In this document: positions 1 to 6,078 of the stretch, piece after piece | Layout of the letters: each line of letters opens with the position of its first letter | Numbering within the stretch: the first letter of the stretch is position 1 | Assembly: GCA_018830745.1 (NCBI GenBank) | Contig: JAHJRU010000141.1 | Coordinates: forward strand, 1-7,202 | DNA from: Chloroflexota bacterium | GTDB lineage: Bacteria; Chloroflexota; Dehalococcoidia; Dehalococcoidales; JAHJRU01 | Length of the DNA stretch: 7,202 nt | Reading direction: 5' to 3' | Notes under the pieces: model-generated | The model's input: the letters and a program-made list of their open reading frames with translations, nothing else | What the model was told of the DNA's origin: nothing | Database searches by the model: none | Translations under genes and position numbers: made by a program

Positions 1-1
1 A

Positions 2-643
2 GCCAGGGTGACTCTCCAGGCTTTATCGGCTGTTCTGGGAGGCTGCCAATCGCTGCATACCAACTCCTTTGATGAAGCCCTGGCTTTACCCACTCAGCAG
101 GCGGTGGAAGTTGCCCTGAGAACCCAGCAAATCATTGCTCACGAAAGCGGCAGCGCCGACACGGTAGACCCGCTCGGCGGTTCATATTATGTAGAATCGC
201 TGACCAGCGAAATAGAGAAGCAAGCCATGGCATATATCGAAGAGGTAGACAAAATTGGCGGCGCCATGAAAGCCATAGAGAAAGGCTATATTCAAAAGGA
301 AATAGCTAACTCGGCTTATGATTATCAACGGGCGGTGGACTCGGGAGAACAGGTGGTGGTGGGAGTCAACAAGTTCACCATAAAAGACGAGACTTTACCC
401 GAGCTACTGGAGATAGGAACAGAGGTTGAGGAAACACAGAAAGAGAGACTGGCTAAACTGCGACAGGAGAGAGACAACCAGAAGGTAAACCAGCTTCTGG
501 ATGAGGTGCGCCGCGTGGCGGAGAGTGACGATAATATTATGCCGGTACTGATTGAGGCAGTTAAAGCCTATGCCACCGTGGGCGAAATAAGCGATGCCCT
601 GAGAGATGTTTTTGGCGAGTACCGGGAACCAAGTATCCTTTAA
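2..643 (+). CDS. mcmA1: Methylmalonyl-CoA mutase, large (catalytic) subunit, C-terminal part; 5' end cut by window
   Basis: Catalytic subunit of the adenosylcobalamin-dependent mutase that interconverts (R)-methylmalonyl-CoA and succinyl-CoA in the cytoplasm. The reading frame is open from base 2, giving 213 visible residues; the true start lies upstream. Visible family motifs are [12 protein letters not shown] at fragment residues 16-27, the ESG...[10 protein letters not shown] stretch around residues 48-65, and a C-terminal VGEI..ALR.VFGEYR ending. These match the end of the TIM-barrel half of known mutases. The protein stops where the linker would begin, and the B12-binding domain is a separate gene 14 bases downstream, so this is the split-subunit form. 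The residues that set substrate choice (Tyr89 and Arg207 in the Propionibacterium enzyme) lie outside the window. A related acyl-CoA mutase, such as an isobutyryl- or 2-hydroxyisobutyryl-CoA mutase, is therefore excluded only by context: the epimerase and carboxyltransferase that follow strongly favour methylmalonyl-CoA. Confidence 0.93.
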   Translation, partial: ARVTLQALSAVLGGCQSLHTNSFDEALALPTQQAVEVALRTQQIIAHESGSADTVDPLGGSYYVESLTSEIEKQAMAYIEEVDKIGGAMKAIEKGYIQKEIANSAYDYQRAVDSGEQVVVGVNKFTIKDETLPELLEIGTEVEETQKERLAKLRQERDNQKVNQLLDEVRRVAESDDNIMPVLIEAVKAYATVGEISDALRDVFGEYREPSIL

Positions 644-649
644 GAGGAG
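644..649 (+). promoter_or_regulatory. Ribosome binding site for the GTG start at 658
   Basis: A GAGGAG core directly follows the TAA of the mutase large subunit and sits 8 bases before the GTG at 658. It supports GTG as the start of the B12-binding subunit, where no nearby ATG competes. Confidence 0.75.
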
Positions 650-657
650 TATCGACT

Positions 658-1068
658 GTGAACAAAAAAATACGAGTCTTAATAGCTAAGCCTGGGCTGG
701 ATGGGCACGATAGAGGGATTAAGGTAGTATCCCGCGGATTGAGAGATGCCGGGATGGAGGTAATCTATCTGGGATTGCGCCTGACCCCGGAGCAGATAGC
801 CGAATCAGCCATACAGGAAGCTGTTGACGTGGTAGGTCTGGATTGCCTGTCCGGCGCTCATATGTCTTTATTCCCCAGAACGGTCAATCTTCTCAAGGAA
901 AAGGGGGGCGAAGATATACTCGTAGTGGCTGGAGGTATCATACCGAAGAAGGATATTCCGGCACTAAAGGAAGCCGGTATAGCCGAGATATTTGGTCCGG
1001 GCACACCCATTGACGATATCGTTAACTTCGTTAATAGCCAGATGGGAGGTAAGAGTGAAGATAAATAA
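658..1068 (+). CDS. mcmA2: Methylmalonyl-CoA mutase, small B12-binding subunit
   Basis: Stand-alone cobalamin-binding subunit of 136 residues, expected to pair with the large subunit encoded just upstream and hold adenosylcobalamin over its active site. The base-off/His-on motif DxHxxG is intact at D15-G16-H17-D18-R19-G20, with H17 the expected lower cobalt ligand. The later glycine pair is at G92-G93, at normal spacing. The middle motif is altered: exactly 41 residues after G20, where the family has S-x-L, this protein has D62-C63-L64, followed by the usual SGAHM. The length is normal for a split small subunit, with a Rossmann-like domain and almost no extra N-terminus. It starts with GTG behind a good Shine-Dalgarno sequence, and its 3' end overlaps the epimerase gene by 14 bases, suggesting coupled translation. 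Substrate specificity is set by the large subunit, so the name follows context. Confidence 0.93.
   Translation: MNKKIRVLIAKPGLDGHDRGIKVVSRGLRDAGMEVIYLGLRLTPEQIAESAIQEAVDVVGLDCLSGAHMSLFPRTVNLLKEKGGEDILVVAGGIIPKKDIPALKEAGIAEIFGPGTPIDDIVNFVNSQMGGKSEDK
1044..1049 (+). promoter_or_regulatory. Ribosome binding site deciding the epimerase start at 1055
   Basis: GGGAGG lies within the last codons of the B12-subunit gene, 5 bases before GTG at 1055. It supports this start over the upstream in-frame TTG at 992, which would add 21 residues unlike the family. Confidence 0.7.
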
Positions 1069-1459
1069 GGTTAACCATATCGGCATAGCGGTCAATGACA
1101 TTGACGAGGCGGTCAAGCTGTACACCGAGGTACTGGGACTTGAGGTGACTAACATAGAAGTAGTTGCCGACCAGAATGCCAAGACGGCTATAATCCCGGT
1201 GGGCGAGACCAAGATTGAATTGATTCAATCCACCTCTCCCGAAGGCACTATTGCCAAGTTCATAGAGAAAAAGGGTGAGGGACTTCATCACGTTGCCCTG
1301 GAAGTTGATGACATTAAGGGTGCTCTGCAAACCCTGAGTGACAAAGGTATACGCCTTATCGACGAAAATCCGAGGAAAGGCGTAGAAAATACCACTATTG
1401 CCTTTCTGCATCCCAAGGGAACCAAAATATTACTCGAACTCGTGGAGCCGGGAGCGTAA
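1055..1459 (+). CDS. mce: Methylmalonyl-CoA epimerase
   Basis: Interconverts (S)- and (R)-methylmalonyl-CoA, linking the carboxyltransferase product to the mutase. From the GTG at 1055 it is 134 residues, the usual epimerase length, and begins with the typical [12 protein letters not shown] beta strand. It has two glyoxalase/VOC modules, about residues 4-57 and 76-131. Aligning from memory with the Propionibacterium shermanii enzyme (metal ligands His12, Gln65, His91, Glu141), the corresponding residues here are H8, E55, H79 in GLHHVAL, and E128 in LLELVE; Glu at the second position is common in bacterial homologues. The gene overlaps the B12-subunit gene by 14 bases and is followed after 2 bases by the carboxyltransferase gene. 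Other VOC enzymes are possible in principle, but the ligand pattern and the neighbours make this call firm. Confidence 0.95.
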   Translation: MKINKVNHIGIAVNDIDEAVKLYTEVLGLEVTNIEVVADQNAKTAIIPVGETKIELIQSTSPEGTIAKFIEKKGEGLHHVALEVDDIKGALQTLSDKGIRLIDENPRKGVENTTIAFLHPKGTKILLELVEPGA

Positions 1460-1461
1460 CT

Positions 1462-3030
1462 ATGGTAGATGATCAGGATAAGCGGCGGAGAGAGGAACTC
1501 TTAGCTGAACTAAAAGAGCGGCGGCAGAAAATTGAGGCGATGGGTGGAGAGAAGAACGTTCAGCGCCAGAAAGAGCGGGGCAAACTGACGGCGCGGGAGC
1601 GTATTGACCAGCTCCTTGATAAAGGGACATTTCGTGAGGTAGCCATGTTTGCTCAGAGCCGCGGCGGTGTCAGCCTGGCGTCAGACGGCGTGGTCACCGG
1701 CTATGGAGAAGTTGACGGCCGGAAGGTTTATATCTTCTCGCAGGACTTCACCAGCGCCGGCGGGACCCTGTCCGAGATACACGCTAAAAAGATAGCCAAC
1801 CTGCTGGACAGCGCCATGAAGAACGGCTGTCCCGTTATCGGGATAAACGATTCCGGGGGCGCCAGAATTCAGGACGGCGTGGATGCCCTTTCCGGGTATG
1901 GCCAGCTTTTTTACCGCAATACCCTCGCCTCAGGCGTGATTCCCCAGATATGTGCTATCCTTGGCCCCTGCGCTGGAGGTGCCGTTTATTCCCCGGCGCT
2001 GATGGACTTCATCTTTATGGTCAAGGGCATAAGCTATGCCTTTATTACCGGGCCCAGAGTGGTAAAGGCGGTCATGGGACAGGATATCACCGAGGAGGAG
2101 CTTGGCGGAGCTATTGTTGCCCAGACCAAGGCCGGAGTGGTTTCCCGTTCGGAGGAAAGTGAAGCGCAGTGTTTTGAGAGTATTCGGGAGCTGCTGAGCT
2201 TCCTGCCGCAGAGCAACCGTGACAAGCCTCCCAGGCGCGACTGGGGAGACAAACCGGATAGGACGGACCCGGAAATCTTCGATATCGTGCCCACCAATCC
2301 TCGCAAACCCTATGACATGCATAAAGTAATTGAACGGATTTTCGACCAGCGCCAGGATGGCAAGAAGAATTACTTTGAAACCTTCCCCCTGTTTGCCACC
2401 AATATCATTACCTGTTTTGCCCGCCTGGACGGTCATTCGGCGGGTATTATTGCCCAGCAGCCGATGTCTAAAGCCGGTGCGCTGGATATAGATGCCTGTG
2501 ACAAAGCCTCTCGTTTCATCCGTTTCTGCGATGCCTTTAATATCCCCATCTTTACCTTTGTCGATGTACCCGGTTATATGCCGGGAGCAGACCAGGAGTG
2601 GGGTGGTATTATCCGTCACGGGGCTAAAATGCTCTTCGCCTATTCCGAGGCGACGGTGCCCAAGATAACCATCACCATCAGGAAAGCCTATGGTGGTTCT
2701 TACCTGGGCATGTGCAGCAAGGATTTGGGTGCCGATTCCGTTTTATGCTGGCCCACCACCGAGCTGGCAGTAATGGGAGCAGAGGGAGCGGCGGAGATAA
2801 TCTTCCGTAAAGAAATCGAGGCGGCTGAAGACAAAGCGAAGATGCGTCAGGAGAAAATAGAGGAATACCGCCGGCAATTTGCTAACCCATATCTGGCGGC
2901 GGAACACCTGCACGTCGACGACGTGATTGATCCAGCAGAGACCAGACCAAGGCTTATCAAGGCTCTGGAAATAGCCCTGAACAAGAAGGAAAGCCGGCCG
3001 GACAAGAAACACGGCATTATCCCTACATAG
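1462..3030 (+). CDS. mmdA: Biotin-dependent acyl-CoA carboxyltransferase (MmdA / PccB / transcarboxylase 12S type)
   Basis: Moves a carboxyl group between carboxybiotin and propionyl-CoA/(S)-methylmalonyl-CoA. At 522 residues it has the full family length, with an N-terminal crotonase-like half (about 30-270) and a C-terminal half (about 280-515). Oxyanion-type glycine motifs are visible in both: NDSGGARIQDGVDALSGYG and GPCAGGAVYSPA in the first, RKAYGGSYLGM and the PTTELAVMGAEGAAEI stretch in the second. The end, KKHGIIPT, is the usual C-terminal signature. The position that is Asp422 in Streptomyces PccB (GGAYDVM) is Leu415 here, within SYLGMCSKDLGAD. As I recall it, this and the tail resemble the 12S subunit of Propionibacterium transcarboxylase and the MmdA decarboxylase subunit more than classical PccB. 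The ATG at 1462 is 2 bases after the epimerase stop, with GGAG at 1451-1454. Biotin carboxylase and biotin carrier genes are absent from the window, so carboxylase, decarboxylase and transcarboxylase roles all remain open. Confidence 0.93.
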   Translation: MVDDQDKRRREELLAELKERRQKIEAMGGEKNVQRQKERGKLTARERIDQLLDKGTFREVAMFAQSRGGVSLASDGVVTGYGEVDGRKVYIFSQDFTSAGGTLSEIHAKKIANLLDSAMKNGCPVIGINDSGGARIQDGVDALSGYGQLFYRNTLASGVIPQICAILGPCAGGAVYSPALMDFIFMVKGISYAFITGPRVVKAVMGQDITEEELGGAIVAQTKAGVVSRSEESEAQCFESIRELLSFLPQSNRDKPPRRDWGDKPDRTDPEIFDIVPTNPRKPYDMHKVIERIFDQRQDGKKNYFETFPLFATNIITCFARLDGHSAGIIAQQPMSKAGALDIDACDKASRFIRFCDAFNIPIFTFVDVPGYMPGADQEWGGIIRHGAKMLFAYSEATVPKITITIRKAYGGSYLGMCSKDLGADSVLCWPTTELAVMGAEGAAEIIFRKEIEAAEDKAKMRQEKIEEYRRQFANPYLAAEHLHVDDVIDPAETRPRLIKALEIALNKKESRPDKKHGIIPT

Positions 3031-3037
3031 GAAGCCA

Positions 3038-4171
3038 ATGAAGCTCTTTGAGTATGAAGCCAAAAGGTTGCTGAAGGAGTACGGTATCTCCATTCCCCGG
3101 GGTGATACTGCCAGTAACCCCACTAAAGTGGAAGCCATTGCTGAGGCAATCGGCGGACCGGTAGTATTAAAAGCGCAGATACTGGTCTCAGGCCGGGGCA
3201 AAGCAGGAGGCATACGATTCGCCGACGATGCTGGAGAAGCGAGAAAGACGGCCTCGGCTCTCCTCGGCCTTACCATTAAAGGTTGTGTGGTCACCAGTTT
3301 GCTGGTGGAAGAAAAACTGGACATAGCCGAGCAGTTTTATGCCTCAATAACGGTAGACCGTCAAGCCAAACAGTATATTGTACTGGCTTCCACCAAGGGC
3401 GGAGTCGATATCGAAGAGGTGGCTCGTACTTCCCCGGATAGCATTGCCCGTCACTGGGTTGACACGGCTAGCGGTTTTGGCACATCTGATGCACTGGCTA
3501 TGCTCAGCCGGTTCGATATGAACAAAGATGTGGCTAACAAACTGGCTATTATGCTGACCACGCTTTATCAGGTGGTTATGGAATGTGATGCGGAACTGGT
3601 AGAACTGAACCCACTGGTGCGCACTACCTCCGGCGAATTCATAGCTGCCGATTCAAGGATGATAATAGATGATAATGCCATCTTCAGGCATGCCGAATTC
3701 AAGGACAGGAGCCTGCAGAGAGTTGATGATACCGCCAATGAAGCCAAGGCCAGAAAGCAAAATCTGTCTTATGTAGACCTGGATGGAGATATAGGCATTG
3801 TGGGCAATGGTGCCGGACTGGTTATGGCCACCATCGACCTGGTTCAGACTATGGGTGGTCAGCCCGGCAACTTTCTCGACCTCGGTGGCATTGGCAATAT
3901 TGAAGTTAGCAAAAAAGGGATCATGCTGGTAATGACGAAACCAGAGATAAAAGTGGTGATGGTTAACGTGCTCGGTGGCATAACCAGGTGTGACATCGTG
4001 GCGGAGGCGGTTGTCCAGGCGCTCAATGAATCCTCGCTGAAAAAGCCGGTAGTGGTACGCCTGATGGGGACAAACGAGGAAGAAGGGGCTCGGATACTGG
4101 AGCAAGCCGGGATAATAAGCTACCGCGATATGGAAGAAGCGGTAGCCCAGGTAGTGAAAATACAGGGATAG
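3038..4171 (+). CDS. sucC: Succinyl-CoA synthetase (ADP-forming), beta subunit
   Basis: Nucleotide-binding subunit of the ligase that interconverts succinyl-CoA + ADP + Pi with succinate + CoA + ATP. At 377 residues it is slightly shorter than E. coli SucC (388). An ATP-grasp domain spans about residues 2-215, opening with MKLFEYEAKRLL and carrying SGRGKAGG. E189 and N191 in ELNP and D205 match the E. coli Mg-nucleotide ligands E197, N199 and D213 with identical spacing. The CoA-ligase domain (about 240-370) has GNGAGLVMATIDLV, the NFLDLGG strand, GGITRCD and VVRLMGTNEEEGA. The residue after the D205 loop is Arg (DSR) where E. coli has Lys (DGK), a conservative change. The ATG is 7 bases after the previous stop, with AGGA at 3029-3032. 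In this operon it would make ATP at the end of propionyl-CoA oxidation, or activate succinate in reverse. Malate or another diacid as substrate is a less likely alternative; nucleotide preference is not decided by what I can see. Confidence 0.93.
   Translation: MKLFEYEAKRLLKEYGISIPRGDTASNPTKVEAIAEAIGGPVVLKAQILVSGRGKAGGIRFADDAGEARKTASALLGLTIKGCVVTSLLVEEKLDIAEQFYASITVDRQAKQYIVLASTKGGVDIEEVARTSPDSIARHWVDTASGFGTSDALAMLSRFDMNKDVANKLAIMLTTLYQVVMECDAELVELNPLVRTTSGEFIAADSRMIIDDNAIFRHAEFKDRSLQRVDDTANEAKARKQNLSYVDLDGDIGIVGNGAGLVMATIDLVQTMGGQPGNFLDLGGIGNIEVSKKGIMLVMTKPEIKVVMVNVLGGITRCDIVAEAVVQALNESSLKKPVVVRLMGTNEEEGARILEQAGIISYRDMEEAVAQVVKIQG
4164..4168 (+). promoter_or_regulatory. Ribosome binding site for the TTG start at 4176
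   Basis: AGGGA in the last codons of the beta-subunit gene, 7 bases before TTG at 4176. No in-frame ATG or GTG lies close by that would preserve the conserved N-terminus, so TTG is the best start. Confidence 0.65.
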
Positions 4172-4175
4172 TAAC

Positions 4176-5057
4176 TTGAGAAGCATCATCAATCAGGATA
4201 CCAGGGTGGTAGTACAGGGTATAACCGGCAGCGAGGGTAAGTTTCATGCCTCGCTGATGCTGCAGTACGGGACAAAAGTAGTTGCTGGCGTGACCCCGGG
4301 TAAGGGGGGGCAGGAAGTAGAAGGTGTCCCGGTTTATGATACCGTGGCGGAAGCCGTCACCAATGATGGCGCCAATACATCCATCATCTTCGTTCCGGCA
4401 GCTTTTGCCGGCAAGGCTCTGCTTGAAGCAATCGAGGCTGATATAAAGACTATAGTAGCTATAACTGATGGCATCCCGCAGAAAGATCCTATCGAATGCC
4501 TGGCCCGGGCAAAGCAAAAAGATGACGTTATCATCGTTGGTCCAAACTGCCCCGGAGTAATTGACCCCCGCATTAACGTGAAAGTAGGCATCATGCCGGG
4601 GCGGATTTTTGCCCCGGGCAGTATAGGCATCGTTTCCAGAAGCGGTACGCTGACTTATGAGATTGCCTGGTATATTACCCAGGCTGGTATGGGGCAGACT
4701 ACTTGCGTCGGTATAGGTGGGGATGCTATTGTGGGCTTGGATTTCATCAAGCTGCTCGAAATGTTTCGAAATGACGCAGAAACCGAAGCCGTAGTGTTGA
4801 TAGGTGAAATAGGCGGAAATGCCGAAGAACTGGCGGCCCAGTATATCAAGGAGACAAACTACCCCAAGCCAGTAGCTGCCTATATCGCCGGACGACTGGC
4901 GCCCCCCGGCAAACGTATGGGGCATGCCGGTGCGATTGTTATGGGAAATGCGGGCACAGCGGAGTCCAAGATTAAAGCCTACACCGAGGCAGGTGTTCTC
5001 GTAGCGGAGAAACCCGGTGATACAGTCAATCTATTGAAAGAATTACTCGGGAGGTAA
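4176..5057 (+). CDS. sucD: Succinyl-CoA synthetase (ADP-forming), alpha subunit
   Basis: CoA-binding subunit that carries the phosphohistidine intermediate; partner of the beta subunit encoded 4 bases upstream. It has 293 residues, close to the 289 of E. coli SucD. The CoA-binding Rossmann domain (about 4-100) has the VVVQGITGSEGKFH and GVTPGKGG motifs. The ligase domain includes GPNCPGVI, IVSRSGTLTYE, the GEIGGNAEE stretch and KRMGHAGAI, in which H250 corresponds to E. coli phosphohistidine His246. The glycine loop reads GGDAIVG (182-187 region) where E. coli has GGDPIPG, losing both prolines. The start is TTG, giving MRSIINQDTRVVVQG, which lines up with MSILIDKNTKVICQG of E. coli. GPNCPG and VSRSGTLTYE favour succinyl-CoA synthetase over malate thiokinase (MtkB), where I recall GPNCAG and IGRSGTLGYE. 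Confidence 0.94.
   Translation: MRSIINQDTRVVVQGITGSEGKFHASLMLQYGTKVVAGVTPGKGGQEVEGVPVYDTVAEAVTNDGANTSIIFVPAAFAGKALLEAIEADIKTIVAITDGIPQKDPIECLARAKQKDDVIIVGPNCPGVIDPRINVKVGIMPGRIFAPGSIGIVSRSGTLTYEIAWYITQAGMGQTTCVGIGGDAIVGLDFIKLLEMFRNDAETEAVVLIGEIGGNAEELAAQYIKETNYPKPVAAYIAGRLAPPGKRMGHAGAIVMGNAGTAESKIKAYTEAGVLVAEKPGDTVNLLKELLGR
5049..5055 (+). promoter_or_regulatory. Ribosome binding site for the CCG-domain gene
   Basis: A near-perfect GGGAGGT inside the last codons of the alpha-subunit gene, about 11 bases before ATG at 5066. The spacing is slightly long but workable, and it ties translation of the redox gene to the acyl-CoA genes. Confidence 0.6.
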
Positions 5058-5065
5058 GATTACCA

Positions 5066-6073
5066 ATGGCGGGCAAACAGTTAATTCCACCGGGCTTGAC
5101 CTATCTTGCCGGTAATATTACGGCCAAAGATAATCTGCTGGGCACCTCCAAGGCTGCAGGAGCCAGGTGGGCCAAAGACCTCAACCTTCCTCAAGAGGCG
5201 GAGACAGTATTCTTTGCCGGATGTGGTTACCAGTATGCCGGCGAACTGGAATTGTTAATGTCAATGATACGGAAGATGGACAAGAGCGCCGTCGGCTCTG
5301 ACCTGGCTATGAACCTGGCCGGGTTTCAAAAGAAACTGGGAATTGATGCTACCGGGATATTACGTAAAGTTACCTCCAGGGGTGACAGCGGTCAGGCACA
5401 ACCGCTCAGAGACGCGGTTAAGGTGCTGAATCGGCTGGGCATTGAGTTCGGCTATCTGGGTGAAGCTGAACCCTGCTGCGGCGGCCCGCTGCACTACATC
5501 GGCTTGAAAAAGGATTTCGCCTCCCATGCGCAGGGGGTCTATACCCAGCTAAAATCTAAAGGCGTAAAACGGGTTATCGGCCTTATCCCTTCGTGCACCT
5601 ATACCCTGCGTAATCTGATTCCCAACGTGGTGGACGGATTTGATATTGAGGTAAAGCAGTTTACAGAAGTAGTGGCGGAGAATATCTCGTCACAGAAGTT
5701 GCGCTTTCCTCGTAAAGTAAAAGTCGCCTATCACGACCCGTGTCAGCTGGTGCGCTACCTTGAACTTATCGAAGAGCCACGAAGAATATTGAATGCCATA
5801 GAGGGCATTGAACTGGTGGAGCCCAAATGGACCAAGGCGAAGTGGTCAACGTGCTGCGGGGGCGGCGGCGGTTTTGAGGCGGTTTTCCCCGAGCTGAGCG
5901 AGATTCTGGCGGTAAACCGGGTCAGGGAACTGGTGGAAACCGGCGCTGAGATTATCGTTACTAACTGCCCCGGGTGCATCATGCAGCTGGAAGCCGGGCT
6001 TAAGGAGATTAAGAATAGTGATGTGGAAGTCCTTGACCTGGTGCAGGTTGTTGCCCGGTCTTTGGAGGAGTGA
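5066..6073 (+). CDS. Two-module cysteine-rich (CCG) iron-sulfur protein, HdrD/GlcF C-terminal-half type
   Basis: A 335-residue soluble protein with two CCG modules, as in HdrB/HdrD, GlcF, LutA and TfrB, which bind unusual [4Fe-4S] clusters in thiol, 2-hydroxyacid or fumarate redox enzymes. Module 2 is complete: C226, C263-C264-G265, C301-P-G-C304, with 36-residue spacers. Module 1 is altered: C53, then 83 residues to C137-C138-G139, then a single C177. C177 aligns with the last Cys of CxxC, while the first is replaced by I174. About 50 residues appear inserted between C53 and the usual helix (about 57-105). The first 48 residues, with NLLGTSKAAGARWAKDL before FFAGC, resemble the linker that precedes the CCG part of HdrD/GlcF proteins, but no ferredoxin cysteines are present. 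They may be supplied by the next gene, 5 bases downstream. No membrane segment or signal peptide is seen. Redox partner and substrate are unknown; a lactate or 2-hydroxyacid oxidoreductase component is one option, an Hdr-like conduit another. Confidence 0.85.
   Translation: MAGKQLIPPGLTYLAGNITAKDNLLGTSKAAGARWAKDLNLPQEAETVFFAGCGYQYAGELELLMSMIRKMDKSAVGSDLAMNLAGFQKKLGIDATGILRKVTSRGDSGQAQPLRDAVKVLNRLGIEFGYLGEAEPCCGGPLHYIGLKKDFASHAQGVYTQLKSKGVKRVIGLIPSCTYTLRNLIPNVVDGFDIEVKQFTEVVAENISSQKLRFPRKVKVAYHDPCQLVRYLELIEEPRRILNAIEGIELVEPKWTKAKWSTCCGGGGGFEAVFPELSEILAVNRVRELVETGAEIIVTNCPGCIMQLEAGLKEIKNSDVEVLDLVQVVARSLEE
6064..6070 (+). promoter_or_regulatory. Ribosome binding site for the LUD/ferredoxin gene
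   Basis: GGAGGAG in the last codons of the CCG gene, ending 8 bases before ATG at 6079. It supports this ATG as the start and indicates co-translation of the two redox genes. Confidence 0.7.
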
Positions 6074-6078
6074 GGCAG

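Noticed and set aside
992..1054. N-terminal extension of the epimerase from TTG 992
   Set aside because: The added residues are the out-of-frame reading of the B12-subunit gene and are unlike any epimerase; GTG 1055 has a good ribosome-binding site and gives the usual length.
1950..2162. Small plus-strand frame of 70 codons within the carboxyltransferase gene
   Set aside because: Alternative frame of a conserved coding region with no supporting ribosome-binding site or motif.
1930..2619. Minus-strand open frame of 229 codons inside the carboxyltransferase gene
   Set aside because: The plus strand carries conserved catalytic motifs throughout this stretch; the reverse translation shows no family features.
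2743..3324. Minus-strand open frame of 193 codons over the carboxyltransferase/sucC boundary
   Set aside because: Spans the ends of two real genes and their ribosome-binding site; no motif of its own.
4023..4925. Long minus-strand open frame of 300 codons across the sucC/sucD junction
   Set aside because: It lies fully opposite two strongly conserved enzyme genes, has no recognisable domain, and crosses their boundary. It is a reading-frame shadow.
3038..5057. Malate thiokinase (MtkAB) instead of succinyl-CoA synthetase
   Set aside because: The GPNCPG and VSRSGTLTYE motifs and the methylmalonyl-CoA context fit succinyl-CoA synthetase better; kept only as a minor alternative.
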